Source: Hyphomonas atlantica corrig. (GTDB taxonomy: Bacteria > Pseudomonadota > Alphaproteobacteria > Caulobacterales > Hyphomonadaceae). Taken from it: a stretch of 64,000 nucleotides of DNA. The notes below the pieces were generated by a model. The model ran no database searches, was not told where the DNA came from, and was given only the letters and a program-made list of their open reading frames with translations. The stretch is taken from assembly GCF_000682715.1 (NCBI RefSeq), contig NZ_AWFH01000061.1, positions 62,001 to 126,000 on the forward strand. The letters run 5' to 3'. How positions within the stretch are numbered: the first letter of the stretch is position 1; every line of letters begins with the position of its first letter. The position numbers and the translations under genes are program-made. Shown one piece after another: positions 27,131-36,884 of this stretch.

Positions 27131-29731
27131 CTAGAACCGCGTTGATGTGCTGAAACGGAACGATTCAGTTCGGTCATACTCTTCACTTTTCAGGATATGG
27201 CTGAAGTCGAACCGAATGGGGCCGAATGGAGATGTCCAGTACACACTCAATCCTGTTGATGCGCGCAGGGATAACTCGTCTTCAATCAATTGGACGGCGT
27301 CGCGTCCATAAGTGTCAGTAAACTCAACTGGATCGCTCTTGTCGACGTCACTGAGCAATCCGACAGAGCCTGCCTCGAGAAACAAGCCTGTCTTGATGCC
27401 ATATTCCTCGGGAAGGTAGTTCGGAATTGAGAGGTCAAGGCTGGCTTGGTAGAAGGCGTTGCCACCAAGTGCATTCAGGCGTTTTACGGTTTCTGTGCCG
27501 TCATCGTTCTGTATGATCTGAACGATGCGCGGCCCAAGACCGGCGGTGTCAAATCCCCGGAAACTGTTTCCACCTTTGAAAAAGCGATTGTTGATGCGAA
27601 CGCCCTGCGGCGTCGTTTGACCGTATTCGGAGTTACCTTCGCTTGTCCCATAGGGTTCTATGTATCCGCCAGACAATCGCAGGCTGGCGACGACACTTTT
27701 AGTGATTCCCTGGTAAAGATTCATCGACGCGTTGGTGCGGATGAAATTCACATCTCCACCGAAGCCCGACACATCCTGTCCGAACAGAAGGTCAAAGCCT
27801 CCTGTTGGCTCAAGCGGATCGTTCTTCATGTCGAGCAGCAGGTTGTATCCAACAATCGAAGAAATCTCCGAGCGTTCACTAGAGCAGAGTGAATATCGAT
27901 TGAGATAACGGACGTCACAAACATCTACGATCAGGGAACCGTCTGGTAAAGGCACGTCATCGGCGCTCACATAGGTGACCCCTGTGATGTCGTCGCTAGT
28001 GTCTCCAGGTGTGCCGCCATCATCGACTGTGTATTCTGATGTCAGTCGTTCTCCGCTATCTTCGTCAATAACAATACTCTGATCGACGACATCGATCTTG
28101 TCATTCTGGAGCGTATATTTCAGGCCGAGCTGTAGCCGGTCTGACAAGGGAAAGCCCAATTGCGCGCTGACCCCCATTGACTCGGTCGTATACCCCCCGA
28201 GATCAGTGTCTGAATAGTCGAGACGGGTGGCAAATGCGCCAAGTCCGGCTGACATGTTGCGATCCAGGAAGCGCGGCTCGGTATACTGCAGGTCCAGGAT
28301 TTGCTGTAGCGCAGACGTTGAAACTCGCGCAGATGCCGACTGCCCACGCCCGAGCACGTTGCGTTGCGCTACGCTGACGTCGACGAGGAAAGACTCTGAC
28401 GAAGAGAAGCCGGCAGAAAAGCTCATCTCGCCAGTTGGTTGTTCTGTCACCTTTAGATCCACATCAATCTGATCCGGGTCTGCAGTGGGAAGCTCGGTAA
28501 CTTCGACATCCTTGAAGTAGCCAAGCGCTCGAACCCGGTTACGAGACCTGTCGAGCAGAACCCGGTTGAAGGCGTCGCCTTCATTGATGCGAAGCTCTCG
28601 TCGAATGACGCGATCCAGTGTTTGTGTGTTTCCGACGATGTTGATCCGATTAATATAGACACGTGGTCCTTCATTGACATGAAACGTGACATTCACTGTT
28701 TTGGTTTCCATATCTGCCGAGATCTCGGGCCGTACGTCGATGAAAGCATAGCCTCCGATGCCTGCGACATAGGTGAGGCCGTCGATTGACTGCTCGATTG
28801 TGTCTCCTCTGAACAGATCTCCCGATTTCGCAGACAGTGATGCGCGCAAGGCGTCAGTGTTGAGCTTCTCCAATTCGGTTTCTACGCTGACCTCTCCAAA
28901 ACGATAGATCTCACCCTCATCAATCGTATAGGTGATGTAGAAATCTTTCTGATCCGGTGTAAGTTCCGCGACGGCGGATTCTACACGGAAATCATAGTAT
29001 CCCTTGTTCTGATAGAACTGTCGCAAGAGATCGCGATCGTATTCCATCCGTCCAGGGTCGTAATTGTCGGTGGAAGAAAAGAACTGCCACCACCGCGATT
29101 GACGCGTTACGATCTCCTTGCGAAGTCTATTGTCGGAGTATTCCTCATTGCCAAGGAAGTTGATCGCGCGCACGCCCGATACCGGCCCTTCGGTGATCGA
29201 GAATATGACATCCACGCGGTTTTGGTCCAAAGGCACATACTCTGGTGTAACCTTGGCGGCAAATCTGCCGGATTGCCGGTAGAGTTCCATTATGCGCTGA
29301 ACATCAGCCTGCATCCTGGCTGCAGTGAACACCCCCCGGGGAGCGATCTGTATCTCCTCACGGATCTTGTCTTCTGCCATTGCCTTGTTTCCTTCAATCA
29401 TCACACGGCTGACGATTGGATTTTCGACGAGGGTGATAACCAGCTGATTTCCAACGCGGTCGAACTTCGCATCCGCGAAAAGTCCGGTCGCGAAGAGCGA
29501 TTTCAAGGATAGATCGATACGGTTTGCATCAAAACTGGAGCCGGGCTCGACGAGAATGTATGACAGAACAGTTCGATCTTCGATCCGTTGGTTGCCATTA
29601 ACGATAATGCGTTCGATCGTGCCAGTATTTTCAAAGATTTCTGCCTGTGCCAGAGCAGGAAGTTGGATCGGGCTGACAGCTGCTGATGAAAGCAGCAATG
29701 AGATCGCTAGGGTTTTGGTTTTACGGCTCAT
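27131..29731 (-). CDS. bamA: BamA/Omp85-family outer-membrane assembly protein
   Basis: 866 aa. A signal peptide (ending PALAQA) is followed by about five POTRA repeats over residues 35-440 (first repeat IERIIVNGNQRIEDRTVLSYI, later INRINIVGNTQTLDRVIRRELRINEGDAFN) and a C-terminal 16-strand barrel ending STRF. Loop 6 carries FRGFD near residue 724, matching the essential VRGF motif. Omp85 proteins fold and insert outer-membrane barrels. The usual bamA neighbours (rseP, skp, lpxD, fabZ, lpxA) are absent; the only upstream neighbour is a large autotransporter 42 bp away on the same strand. It may therefore be a second, dedicated BamA rather than the housekeeping copy. The family call is firm, the paralogue idea is inference. 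Confidence 0.88.
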   Translation of the reverse strand: MSRKTKTLAISLLLSSAAVSPIQLPALAQAEIFENTGTIERIIVNGNQRIEDRTVLSYILVEPGSSFDANRIDLSLKSLFATGLFADAKFDRVGNQLVITLVENPIVSRVMIEGNKAMAEDKIREEIQIAPRGVFTAARMQADVQRIMELYRQSGRFAAKVTPEYVPLDQNRVDVIFSITEGPVSGVRAINFLGNEEYSDNRLRKEIVTRQSRWWQFFSSTDNYDPGRMEYDRDLLRQFYQNKGYYDFRVESAVAELTPDQKDFYITYTIDEGEIYRFGEVSVETELEKLNTDALRASLSAKSGDLFRGDTIEQSIDGLTYVAGIGGYAFIDVRPEISADMETKTVNVTFHVNEGPRVYINRINIVGNTQTLDRVIRRELRINEGDAFNRVLLDRSRNRVRALGYFKDVEVTELPTADPDQIDVDLKVTEQPTGEMSFSAGFSSSESFLVDVSVAQRNVLGRGQSASARVSTSALQQILDLQYTEPRFLDRNMSAGLGAFATRLDYSDTDLGGYTTESMGVSAQLGFPLSDRLQLGLKYTLQNDKIDVVDQSIVIDEDSGERLTSEYTVDDGGTPGDTSDDITGVTYVSADDVPLPDGSLIVDVCDVRYLNRYSLCSSERSEISSIVGYNLLLDMKNDPLEPTGGFDLLFGQDVSGFGGDVNFIRTNASMNLYQGITKSVVASLRLSGGYIEPYGTSEGNSEYGQTTPQGVRINNRFFKGGNSFRGFDTAGLGPRIVQIIQNDDGTETVKRLNALGGNAFYQASLDLSIPNYLPEEYGIKTGLFLEAGSVGLLSDVDKSDPVEFTDTYGRDAVQLIEDELSLRASTGLSVYWTSPFGPIRFDFSHILKSEEYDRTESFRFSTSTRF

Positions 29732-29773
29732 GATTTTGCGTCCTTGAGCAAGGAATTTGGATAGTCGGCGCGA

Positions 29774-32700
29774 CTAAAAGCGAAGTTTGACGGCAGCATT
29801 GGCTGTCACGGCGGTTGCGTCGGTTGAAAGCTCGCCATCAATGCCAAATCTAATTTTCAGAAGATCCGAACCCGCAAGTAATGAGAGCCCCAGTGTTGCG
29901 GCGTCACTGAATTCCTCGGTGGCTTTCAGGGCGAAGGATTGTTCGTAGCCAACGAAGCCGGCTTCGACTTCATAGGGTGTTGTGGAGAGTGTTGACCGAT
30001 ACCCGATATCAAGTCCCGCCCGAACAAGTGGGCGGTCACGGTTTGATTTCGTGTAACTGGAGTAGGCCGGACCGGTGCGGTTAGGATCGCCGCCGCCCCG
30101 CCATACATAGACGAAGCTCAGCCCAGCATCTGCTGTAACCTTGTCAGTGGTCGCGTCGCTGATCCACAAGTTTAGCCCATTGGAAGCTGTTTCCGAATAA
30201 CTATCTTGATCCAGTTTGAAATAGTCCAGGCCGATGGAAGGCGATATTCGGAAGGGTCCGGCCCCAAACTCTGTAGAGGCGACAGCCGATGCAGCTAATG
30301 TCTGACCGTCCCATGTCCCGCTGACTTCGGAGGTGTAGTCTTCAAGGTTGATTTCTCGATAGCTAGAGTGATCGACCTTCGCAATCTGCCCAACCGCTTG
30401 CAGATTGATAGGACCCAACTGTTCGGTGGCGTAGAGGCCTATACCAAGACTTTTCATCGTGACAGGATTGGAGCCGCCCGTCTTTTCTTCGAATTTGCCG
30501 TCCGTCATGGTGCCCATGATGCCGATTGCATCAATGCCGAAGATTGAGTGGTCATAACCGAGCGCGAGGCCCAGGCCCCGACCATCATAGCCAGGGCCAT
30601 CGTTTGATCCGTCATAGCTCACATGAGAATAGGTCTCCTGTACCCAGGCGCCGTTGCCAGATTCGCTGGATGCGCGGGCGAACTCCAGATGGTCACTCAG
30701 GGCGCCGAACGCTGCATTGGACTGAGATTCCAGGTATCGTGTTGCAGCGTCAGTCCGCTGTGGAAGCAACAGATTGTAGGCTTCCTGGAAATTATGCTCC
30801 GTATACAACTGTGTTACGGCCGAGCCGAAATCATCATCATCCATCGCAACTTCTAGTACGGCGCCTAAGGCGTTCGACTGATTGCTATCAAGTTGCAGTT
30901 CCTCAGCCGATTTTAGTTTGAAATCGAGGCTGAGCATATCTGTCTCAGAGCTCTCAGTCTGAAGCGAGACGTTGTAGATCCACGGAACATTGTCTGTCGC
31001 GAGTTCAGCGGATTCTTCATCGAATGATAGAAAGCCAGCTTCAATCAAGTCCACTTGGAAGTCATCATCAATGAACGACGTTAGCGTGGGACGGATCGTC
31101 GTGTCGCTGCCAATGGATGCGGTGCCGGATACAGAAATGAAGGGAGTTGTCTTGAGATTTTGTGGATCAATCTCGAAATCAAGAATTGAAGACCCAGTCA
31201 CGGCGAGTGTTGCAAGGCTCAAGGAAGTGTCTTCCAAGAGTATAATTTCAGACTCGGAGATTGAGGCGTTGAGGCCATAAGCACGGGTAGTCAGATTTCC
31301 GCTAAACAGTGTGGACGACAGAAAATTCAATGTTCCGGATGCGGTGCCAAAATCGACGTCACCTTCAACTTCGGAATTTTCAATACTGAGGCTCAGCGTT
31401 GTGCCATCGAAATAGGTGTCCCCAACAAATTCGGAGTTTGACAGAACAAAGTTTGCAGAGCCTTCACCAAAGTAAATGTCTCCTGCGACACCACCGTCCA
31501 GAATTTCGAGAACATCGTCGCCGCTACCGAAGAGCACATCGCCGTAAATGGTTGGCTCTGTTACATCGTCTTCATCGATCTCGTCGTCGCCGTTCACATC
31601 TTCAGTCGGCGTTTCCTGATACTGCCGGATTGTGGCGCCACCATTTGGGGAAGACAGGTCAATCGCAATTTGTGAGCCGGTCTCATCATCTTCCCGCCCA
31701 TCAGAGATCAATATCCCTGATATTACGCCCGTATTGGTGATGGAACGCAGAGTGTCGCTTTCATCCAGAATGGCTGTGACCTGTCCACCATATCCATTGG
31801 AGGAAGCAGAAATCGTGCCGGAGTTCACGATGGTTTCGAGCTCGCTTCCGTCCGAGATGACCAGCCCATTGGCCACATCGTTCGTGAGCGTGTAGATTGT
31901 GGAGCTGATGGATCCGGAGTTTTCCAGCGATCCAATTGACGTGCCGCTGCCTAGTAAAAGGGCGGTCGAGGATGCCTCATAGGCCGTTGCCTGAATCGAC
32001 CCGGTGTTAAGAATGCCTCCTTCGATGGAGACAGTGCCGGTCTCATCGTTCGACCCGTCGATGGATAGAGCGGTCGCATCGAAGCCGATGTTCTGGCCGG
32101 TCGCATAAATTGTTCCGCGATTTATCAGTCCCTGGTCATATGAAAATGTTACGAGGATTTCATCCAAGTCGTCATCGTCGTCGTCATCGGTCGTGTCGCG
32201 AACAGTTTCTACAACGCCCGACAAGACGAGTGCCTCATCAGAGTCGGCCTGAATACTCAGCGCTGGTGCAGAGCCGTAGCTGTATATGCGGCCTGCAGTT
32301 CGATTTTCATCGAAATCGTCGATTGCGTCCTTTGTCTCGTCGTCTTCGTCCTCTTCGGAGGTGAAGTCGTCCACAGCCCCATTTATCAGCAATCCATGAC
32401 CGAGGCTTCCGGTGATCCGCACGGCAGTGGCGTTGTCATACAGGTCATCTTCGTCAAGCCGGTCTTCCACGGCCTCCGTGTCGTCGTCGACGTAGATAGG
32501 GGCGACATAGTTTGTAGCACTCGTGCTGGTGAATCCTGTAGAGCTGATCGTGCTTTCGATAGTGACGTTCCCGCTGACGTCTCCTTCAAACTCCAGAGCC
32601 GAGGCGTTCTGTCCCTGAGCGGTGATGGTTCCGCTGATCAGAACGTCGCCATCGACATCGTCCTCAAATGCCAATCCGCGCGCATTGTCGCCAAACACAG

Positions 32701-33238
32701 AGATGGTTCCTTGCTGCGTATAATCGCCAGCAAGTGAAGAGCCTACAATCACACCTGCGGAGTCATTTCCTTCAATGTAGAGAATTGATCCGTAATCAAG
32801 CAGAATGTCTCCGGTGACTGTCCCGCCGGATGCGACGTTGATCCCGATACGATTGGAGCCTACCGCCAGCGGACCATCATCATCGTCGTCGTCATCTTCG
32901 TCTTCACGATCATAATCTTCGTAGAGATCTATCGAACCGATATGAGTGATGTCTGCGGTAACGTCGGCTTGCACGGCAATGGCTGTTACATTGTCAGTGT
33001 CTTCGGCGACAATTTCTCCCTCATTGGTGACGGAGTTGTTAGAATCTACTGTGATAGCGGTCGTGCCAGGCTGTTCAGTAAGGTCAATTTCACCATCTTC
33101 GGTGACTTCCACATCATCGGCTGAGCCATTATTGGCCGTGGAAGTCTGTACAGGCGTGGTCGTGCTATCGTCGATTTCGACAGCCCAGGCAGGGAGGGCT
33201 GTCGACATGAGAAGTGTGATAATCAGCCCACGTGTCAT
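29774..33238 (-). CDS. Autotransporter with aspartate-rich beta-helix passenger
   Basis: About 1,154 aa from the ATG at 33238, giving a clear signal peptide (MTRGLIITLLMSTALPAWA); the frame is open to 33328. The passenger is built of short beta-helix-like rungs (SGTITAQGQNASALEF, NSGTISAS, NTGSIQATAY, GDIYFGEGSANFVLSNSEF) interrupted by acidic loops at about residues 105-121, 251-268, 291-311 and 348-360, including runs of seven aspartates. DVNGDDEIDEDD at about 547-558 looks like a dockerin/EF-hand calcium loop. The last ~270 residues are an autotransporter barrel (GNGAWVQETYSHVSYDG, GLGLALGYDHSIFG) ending KLRF. It should be a secreted or surface adhesin-like protein that binds calcium. Located upstream of and probably co-transcribed with the BamA-family gene. 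No protease motif is seen. Confidence 0.85.
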   Translation of the reverse strand: MTRGLIITLLMSTALPAWAVEIDDSTTTPVQTSTANNGSADDVEVTEDGEIDLTEQPGTTAITVDSNNSVTNEGEIVAEDTDNVTAIAVQADVTADITHIGSIDLYEDYDREDEDDDDDDDGPLAVGSNRIGINVASGGTVTGDILLDYGSILYIEGNDSAGVIVGSSLAGDYTQQGTISVFGDNARGLAFEDDVDGDVLISGTITAQGQNASALEFEGDVSGNVTIESTISSTGFTSTSATNYVAPIYVDDDTEAVEDRLDEDDLYDNATAVRITGSLGHGLLINGAVDDFTSEEDEDDETKDAIDDFDENRTAGRIYSYGSAPALSIQADSDEALVLSGVVETVRDTTDDDDDDDLDEILVTFSYDQGLINRGTIYATGQNIGFDATALSIDGSNDETGTVSIEGGILNTGSIQATAYEASSTALLLGSGTSIGSLENSGSISSTIYTLTNDVANGLVISDGSELETIVNSGTISASSNGYGGQVTAILDESDTLRSITNTGVISGILISDGREDDETGSQIAIDLSSPNGGATIRQYQETPTEDVNGDDEIDEDDVTEPTIYGDVLFGSGDDVLEILDGGVAGDIYFGEGSANFVLSNSEFVGDTYFDGTTLSLSIENSEVEGDVDFGTASGTLNFLSSTLFSGNLTTRAYGLNASISESEIILLEDTSLSLATLAVTGSSILDFEIDPQNLKTTPFISVSGTASIGSDTTIRPTLTSFIDDDFQVDLIEAGFLSFDEESAELATDNVPWIYNVSLQTESSETDMLSLDFKLKSAEELQLDSNQSNALGAVLEVAMDDDDFGSAVTQLYTEHNFQEAYNLLLPQRTDAATRYLESQSNAAFGALSDHLEFARASSESGNGAWVQETYSHVSYDGSNDGPGYDGRGLGLALGYDHSIFGIDAIGIMGTMTDGKFEEKTGGSNPVTMKSLGIGLYATEQLGPINLQAVGQIAKVDHSSYREINLEDYTSEVSGTWDGQTLAASAVASTEFGAGPFRISPSIGLDYFKLDQDSYSETASNGLNLWISDATTDKVTADAGLSFVYVWRGGGDPNRTGPAYSSYTKSNRDRPLVRAGLDIGYRSTLSTTPYEVEAGFVGYEQSFALKATEEFSDAATLGLSLLAGSDLLKIRFGIDGELSTDATAVTANAAVKLRF

Positions 33239-33627
33239 ATCTTTCGAAAGATTTGCGCGATGGCGTGGCGCGAACAAACTTAAACAATTGTTATTTAATG
33301 AAAAATAGTTCATGTATGCGCGCTCCACGTCGACCGATCCATGTGCGTTACGGGAGCGTTTTGTCTGAACTTTGCCAAATTGTGCCGCGTGTCAGCGAGA
33401 GTATGTCAGCCTGACACAAAGTCTGGGCGCCTGGTGTCGCACGGCGTGCAGTTGCGCCGTTGTCATGGCTCGGCAACATTCCTGCAACATGGGTGTGGTG
33501 ATCCACGACAACAGGCGTGTGAATCAGGTTGCGCAAAAATGTCAGACAGTCGCGACGGATTCTTCAAACTGGTCCGTTTAACACCGTGAGTGACATTCGC
33601 AGCCAGAATTGCTGAAAAGAGACTAGA
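33239..33627. promoter_or_regulatory. Shared divergent promoter region, autotransporter / MacAB
   Basis: 389 bp without a gene, between the divergent autotransporter and macA-like starts. It contains CTTTCGAAAG (33241-33250) in the autotransporter leader, AACAATTGTT (33283-33292), a perfect palindrome TGTCAG-C-CTGACA (33404-33416), a further TGTCAG at 33390-33395 and TGTC-A-GACA at 33540-33548. The repeated TGTCAG element suggests a common regulator for both operons. Confidence 0.45.
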
Positions 33628-34932
33628 ATGAAATTATTCGGGAAACGAGCCCGCTGGACAATAACCGTAGCGATTTTGTTGGTTGCGGCGGGGGGTATTT
33701 GGTTTGCCAAATCTAACATCGCCAGTTCGACAGCGCCGACTTATGAAACGTCTGTGGCGACTTTGGGCGATCTTGAGGTAACGATTTCGGCCGCCGGAAC
33801 TCTCACTCCAAAGGAAACCGTAGAGGTGGGCGCTCAGGTGTCGGGACAGCTCCAGGAATTATTTGTCGATGTCGGTGACGAAGTTGAAGCCGGGCAATTA
33901 CTGGCCCAGATTGATGCAACCATTGCGGAGAATACGGTAGAAGCCCAGCGCTCCCAGCTGGACTCCTTGAAAGCATCGCGCCGCCAACAGGTCGCGTCGC
34001 TAAACCTTGCTCGTGCCGAGGCAGAGCGCGCGGCCATGCTTTGGGAGGCGGATGCGATCGCGAAAGCTGATTACGAAGCCACGCAATCTGAACTGGAAAT
34101 CGCCGAAGGCAAGCTGGATTCAATTGACGCTCAAATTGCGCAACAGACTTCCAGTCTGAAGGCAGACGAGGCGAATCTTAATTACACGAAGATCTATGCT
34201 CCCATTGCTGGCACGGTCGTATCGCTAAGTGCGTCCGAAGGGCAGACGCTGAATGCAAATCAGACAGCTCCCGTTGTCATGACCATTGCAGACCTTTCGA
34301 TCATGACGATCGAGGCTGATGTTTCAGAAGCCGACGTGCTGAGTGTTCAAAAGGGACAGGCGGCTTGGTTCACCACATTGGGCGATACGGATCGAAAATG
34401 GGAGACTGAAGTCAGGCAGATCCTGCCGACGCCAGAAGTCGTCAACGACGTAGTTCTATACAAGGCACTGCTTGATGTGCGGAATCCGGACGGGATTTTG
34501 CGAAGCAGCATGACCACGCAGGTTTTCTTCGTGCAGGGCCGTGCTGACGATGCTGTGCTGATCCCGGTCGCTGCCTTGCAGAGCCGTCCCGAGCGTCCGG
34601 AAGGGGGCAGCCGCTCCCGGCAAGAGCGTCCCGTTGGAGCGATCTCGCCAGATCGAAGTGAAAGAGGTGGGCGTAGTGAGGCCCTACGTGAGGCGCGTGC
34701 ACAATACCCTGACGCCACAATGGGAATGGTGCTGAAGCTGAACGCTGATGGCGAAGCAGTGCCTCAGCCTGTTCTTGTCGGACTTCAGACGCGGAGTAGA
34801 GCGGAAATTCTCTTTGGCCTTTCCGAGGGGGACGAAGTCGTTACGGGGCAGGTGGAATTGCGTCCAGGACAAACCTCTGAACGGCGAGACAATGACCGTC
34901 GTCCACCAATGGGCCCTCCGCCTCCGGCGTAA
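33628..34932 (+). CDS. macA: MacA-like periplasmic adaptor
   Basis: 434 aa. One N-terminal helix (WTITVAILLVAAGGIWFA) anchors it in the inner membrane. The domains are in the MacA order: lipoyl half (ISAAGTLTPKETVEVGAQVSGQLQELFVDVGDEVEAGQLLAQID), a coiled-coil hairpin (about residues 95-180), lipoyl half (TKIYAPIAGTVVSLSASEGQ), beta barrel and C-terminal domain. An Arg/Glu/Ser-rich insertion (RPERPEGGSRSRQERPVG) at about 315-355 is unusual. It connects the MacB ATPase to an outer-membrane channel, followed by macB after 12 bp. Substrates of MacAB systems include macrolides, lipopeptides, haem precursors and peptides; none can be chosen here. Confidence 0.85.
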   Translation: MKLFGKRARWTITVAILLVAAGGIWFAKSNIASSTAPTYETSVATLGDLEVTISAAGTLTPKETVEVGAQVSGQLQELFVDVGDEVEAGQLLAQIDATIAENTVEAQRSQLDSLKASRRQQVASLNLARAEAERAAMLWEADAIAKADYEATQSELEIAEGKLDSIDAQIAQQTSSLKADEANLNYTKIYAPIAGTVVSLSASEGQTLNANQTAPVVMTIADLSIMTIEADVSEADVLSVQKGQAAWFTTLGDTDRKWETEVRQILPTPEVVNDVVLYKALLDVRNPDGILRSSMTTQVFFVQGRADDAVLIPVAALQSRPERPEGGSRSRQERPVGAISPDRSERGGRSEALREARAQYPDATMGMVLKLNADGEAVPQPVLVGLQTRSRAEILFGLSEGDEVVTGQVELRPGQTSERRDNDRRPPMGPPPPA

Positions 34933-34944
34933 GGAACAATCGAG

Positions 34945-36882
34945 ATGTCAGAACCTTTACTGCAGCTGCAGAGCATTACGCGCGTCTACGGCAAGGACAG
35001 TGCAGAAGTCCGGGCTTTGGATGGTGTGGACCTTACCATTACCGAAGGTGAATTCGTTGCAATTGTCGGACAGTCCGGTTCGGGCAAGTCGACATTGATG
35101 AATCTGCTGGGGTGCCTGGATCGCCCGACCGCTGGTACCTATCGCATCCACGGTCAGGATGTATCCAAAATGGACGCGGATGGCTTGGCATCACTGCGCC
35201 GTCGGACGTTTGGTTTTGTCTTCCAGCGCTATAATCTACTCGCAAATGTCAGTGCACTGGAAAATGTGGAGATTCCGGCTGTGTATGCCGGGGTGCGCCA
35301 GTCGGAACGAAAGACACGGGCGCGAGAACTGCTTGCGCGCCTTGGGCTGAACGGACAAGAGAAAAGCAGGCCTGGTCAATTGTCGGGCGGTCAGCAACAA
35401 CGTGTAGCAGTTGCACGCGCCCTCATGAATGATGCTGAAGTGATCCTTGCAGATGAACCTACAGGGGCGCTTGATTCTGGTACAAGTAGAGAGCTGCTGG
35501 AACTGCTGGAGGGCCTCCATCAATCCGGTCGCACGGTCATTCTGATTACACACGATCAGAAGGTGGCGGCGCGCGCTGATCGAACCATCGAAATTCGGGA
35601 TGGAAAAATCATTGCAGACTCGGGAGCAGTTCCGAGATCGAAACCATGTTTTGAGCATCGCACTGCAAGGACGTCCCCTTCCTTTATCCTGCAGCTGACA
35701 GAGTCTATCAAGACGGCCTTCAGGTCCTTGCGCGCGAACCTTTTCCGAACCGCGTTGACTCTATTGGGTGTTGTGATTGGTGTGGCTGCCGTCGTTGCCA
35801 TGCTGGCTGTGGGGCAAGGCAGCCAAAGAGACGTCATGGCGCGGTTTGAAGACATGGGGGCGAACCTGCTGTTTGTTCGTCCAGGCGGTGATCGCGGCGC
35901 GCGCATGCGAGGGGATGCGATTGCCACCCTGACATTGGAGGATGCGGATGCCTTGGGTGAGCTCGACAATGTGATCGCAGCAGTTCCTTCGCGATCTGGA
36001 TCGGCAACATTGCGTAGGGGCAACGCGGATCATCGTGGTTCCGTTGAAGGCGTTTCCGAAGATTGGCTTCTCGCAAATAATCGTAGGGTTGAGTATGGCA
36101 CATTCTTCACGGCGGAGGATGTAGATCGGAGAGTCGGTGTTGTCGTACTCGGAACGACAACCGCCGGCGAACTTTTCGACAATGTATCTGACGCGGTAGG
36201 CGAATACGTCTTCTTGTCTGGTGCCCCCTTTGAGATAGCCGGCGTTCTGGAAGAAAAAGGCGCGAGTTCGTTTGGAAGCGATCAGGACGATATTGCGCTT
36301 ATCCCAATTACGACTGGCATGATGCGGGTCTTTGGTAGTTCGTACCTTTCAAGCATTACCATTGCAGTCGAGGATACTGATGTTATCTCTACGACAGAGA
36401 GCGAAGCCAACACACTATTGCTGGATCGGCATGGAACTGAGGATTTTCGAATACGGAACACGGCCTCAATTCTGGAATCGGTTCAGCAAACACAAAACTC
36501 CTTCTCCATGCTTCTCGGTGCGGTAGCGTCAATATCTCTCCTCGTCGGGGGGATCGGTGTGATGAATATCATGTTGGTCAGTGTATCTGAACGCACGCGG
36601 GAAATTGGTGTGCGTATGGCTACAGGTGCGCGGCGGTCTGACATCCTGGTGCAGTTTATTGTTGAGGCGGTCGTTGTCTGTGCCCTTGGTGGGATGATTG
36701 GCATCCTCTCTGGATTTGGTATTTGTGCGATACTGGTGAACCTCGGTACGTCTATTGCGATCACGCCGCTTCCGGCAATTCTCGCCTTTTCTACAGCTTT
36801 CCTGACTGGGTTTGTTTTCGGCTTCTTGCCGGCGCGCAATGCTTCGCGCCTTGACCCGGTGCGGGCTCTTTCGGCGGAGTAA
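34945..36882 (+). CDS. macB: MacB-like ABC exporter (ATPase-permease fusion)
   Basis: 645 aa. The N-terminal ATPase has Walker A GQSGSGKST (42-50), signature LSGGQ (145-149) and Walker B VILADEPTG (165-173). After a linker (about 225-245), the MacB-type membrane part begins at SIKTAFRSLRANLFRTALTLLGVVIGVAAVVAML, followed by a large periplasmic core domain (about 295-510) and three C-terminal helices with the FtsX motif GGIGVMNIMLVSVSERTREIG. MacB works by mechanotransmission, pushing periplasmic substrates through a TolC-type channel. The gene lies between its adaptor and an outer-membrane lipoprotein (2-bp gap). Confidence 0.92.
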   Translation: MSEPLLQLQSITRVYGKDSAEVRALDGVDLTITEGEFVAIVGQSGSGKSTLMNLLGCLDRPTAGTYRIHGQDVSKMDADGLASLRRRTFGFVFQRYNLLANVSALENVEIPAVYAGVRQSERKTRARELLARLGLNGQEKSRPGQLSGGQQQRVAVARALMNDAEVILADEPTGALDSGTSRELLELLEGLHQSGRTVILITHDQKVAARADRTIEIRDGKIIADSGAVPRSKPCFEHRTARTSPSFILQLTESIKTAFRSLRANLFRTALTLLGVVIGVAAVVAMLAVGQGSQRDVMARFEDMGANLLFVRPGGDRGARMRGDAIATLTLEDADALGELDNVIAAVPSRSGSATLRRGNADHRGSVEGVSEDWLLANNRRVEYGTFFTAEDVDRRVGVVVLGTTTAGELFDNVSDAVGEYVFLSGAPFEIAGVLEEKGASSFGSDQDDIALIPITTGMMRVFGSSYLSSITIAVEDTDVISTTESEANTLLLDRHGTEDFRIRNTASILESVQQTQNSFSMLLGAVASISLLVGGIGVMNIMLVSVSERTREIGVRMATGARRSDILVQFIVEAVVVCALGGMIGILSGFGICAILVNLGTSIAITPLPAILAFSTAFLTGFVFGFLPARNASRLDPVRALSAE

Positions 36883-36884
36883 CT

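Noticed and set aside
33280-33294. TTAA-N7-TTAT as a CtrA site before the autotransporter
   Set aside because: The second half-site departs from TTAA, and the region is AT-rich enough to give such matches by chance.
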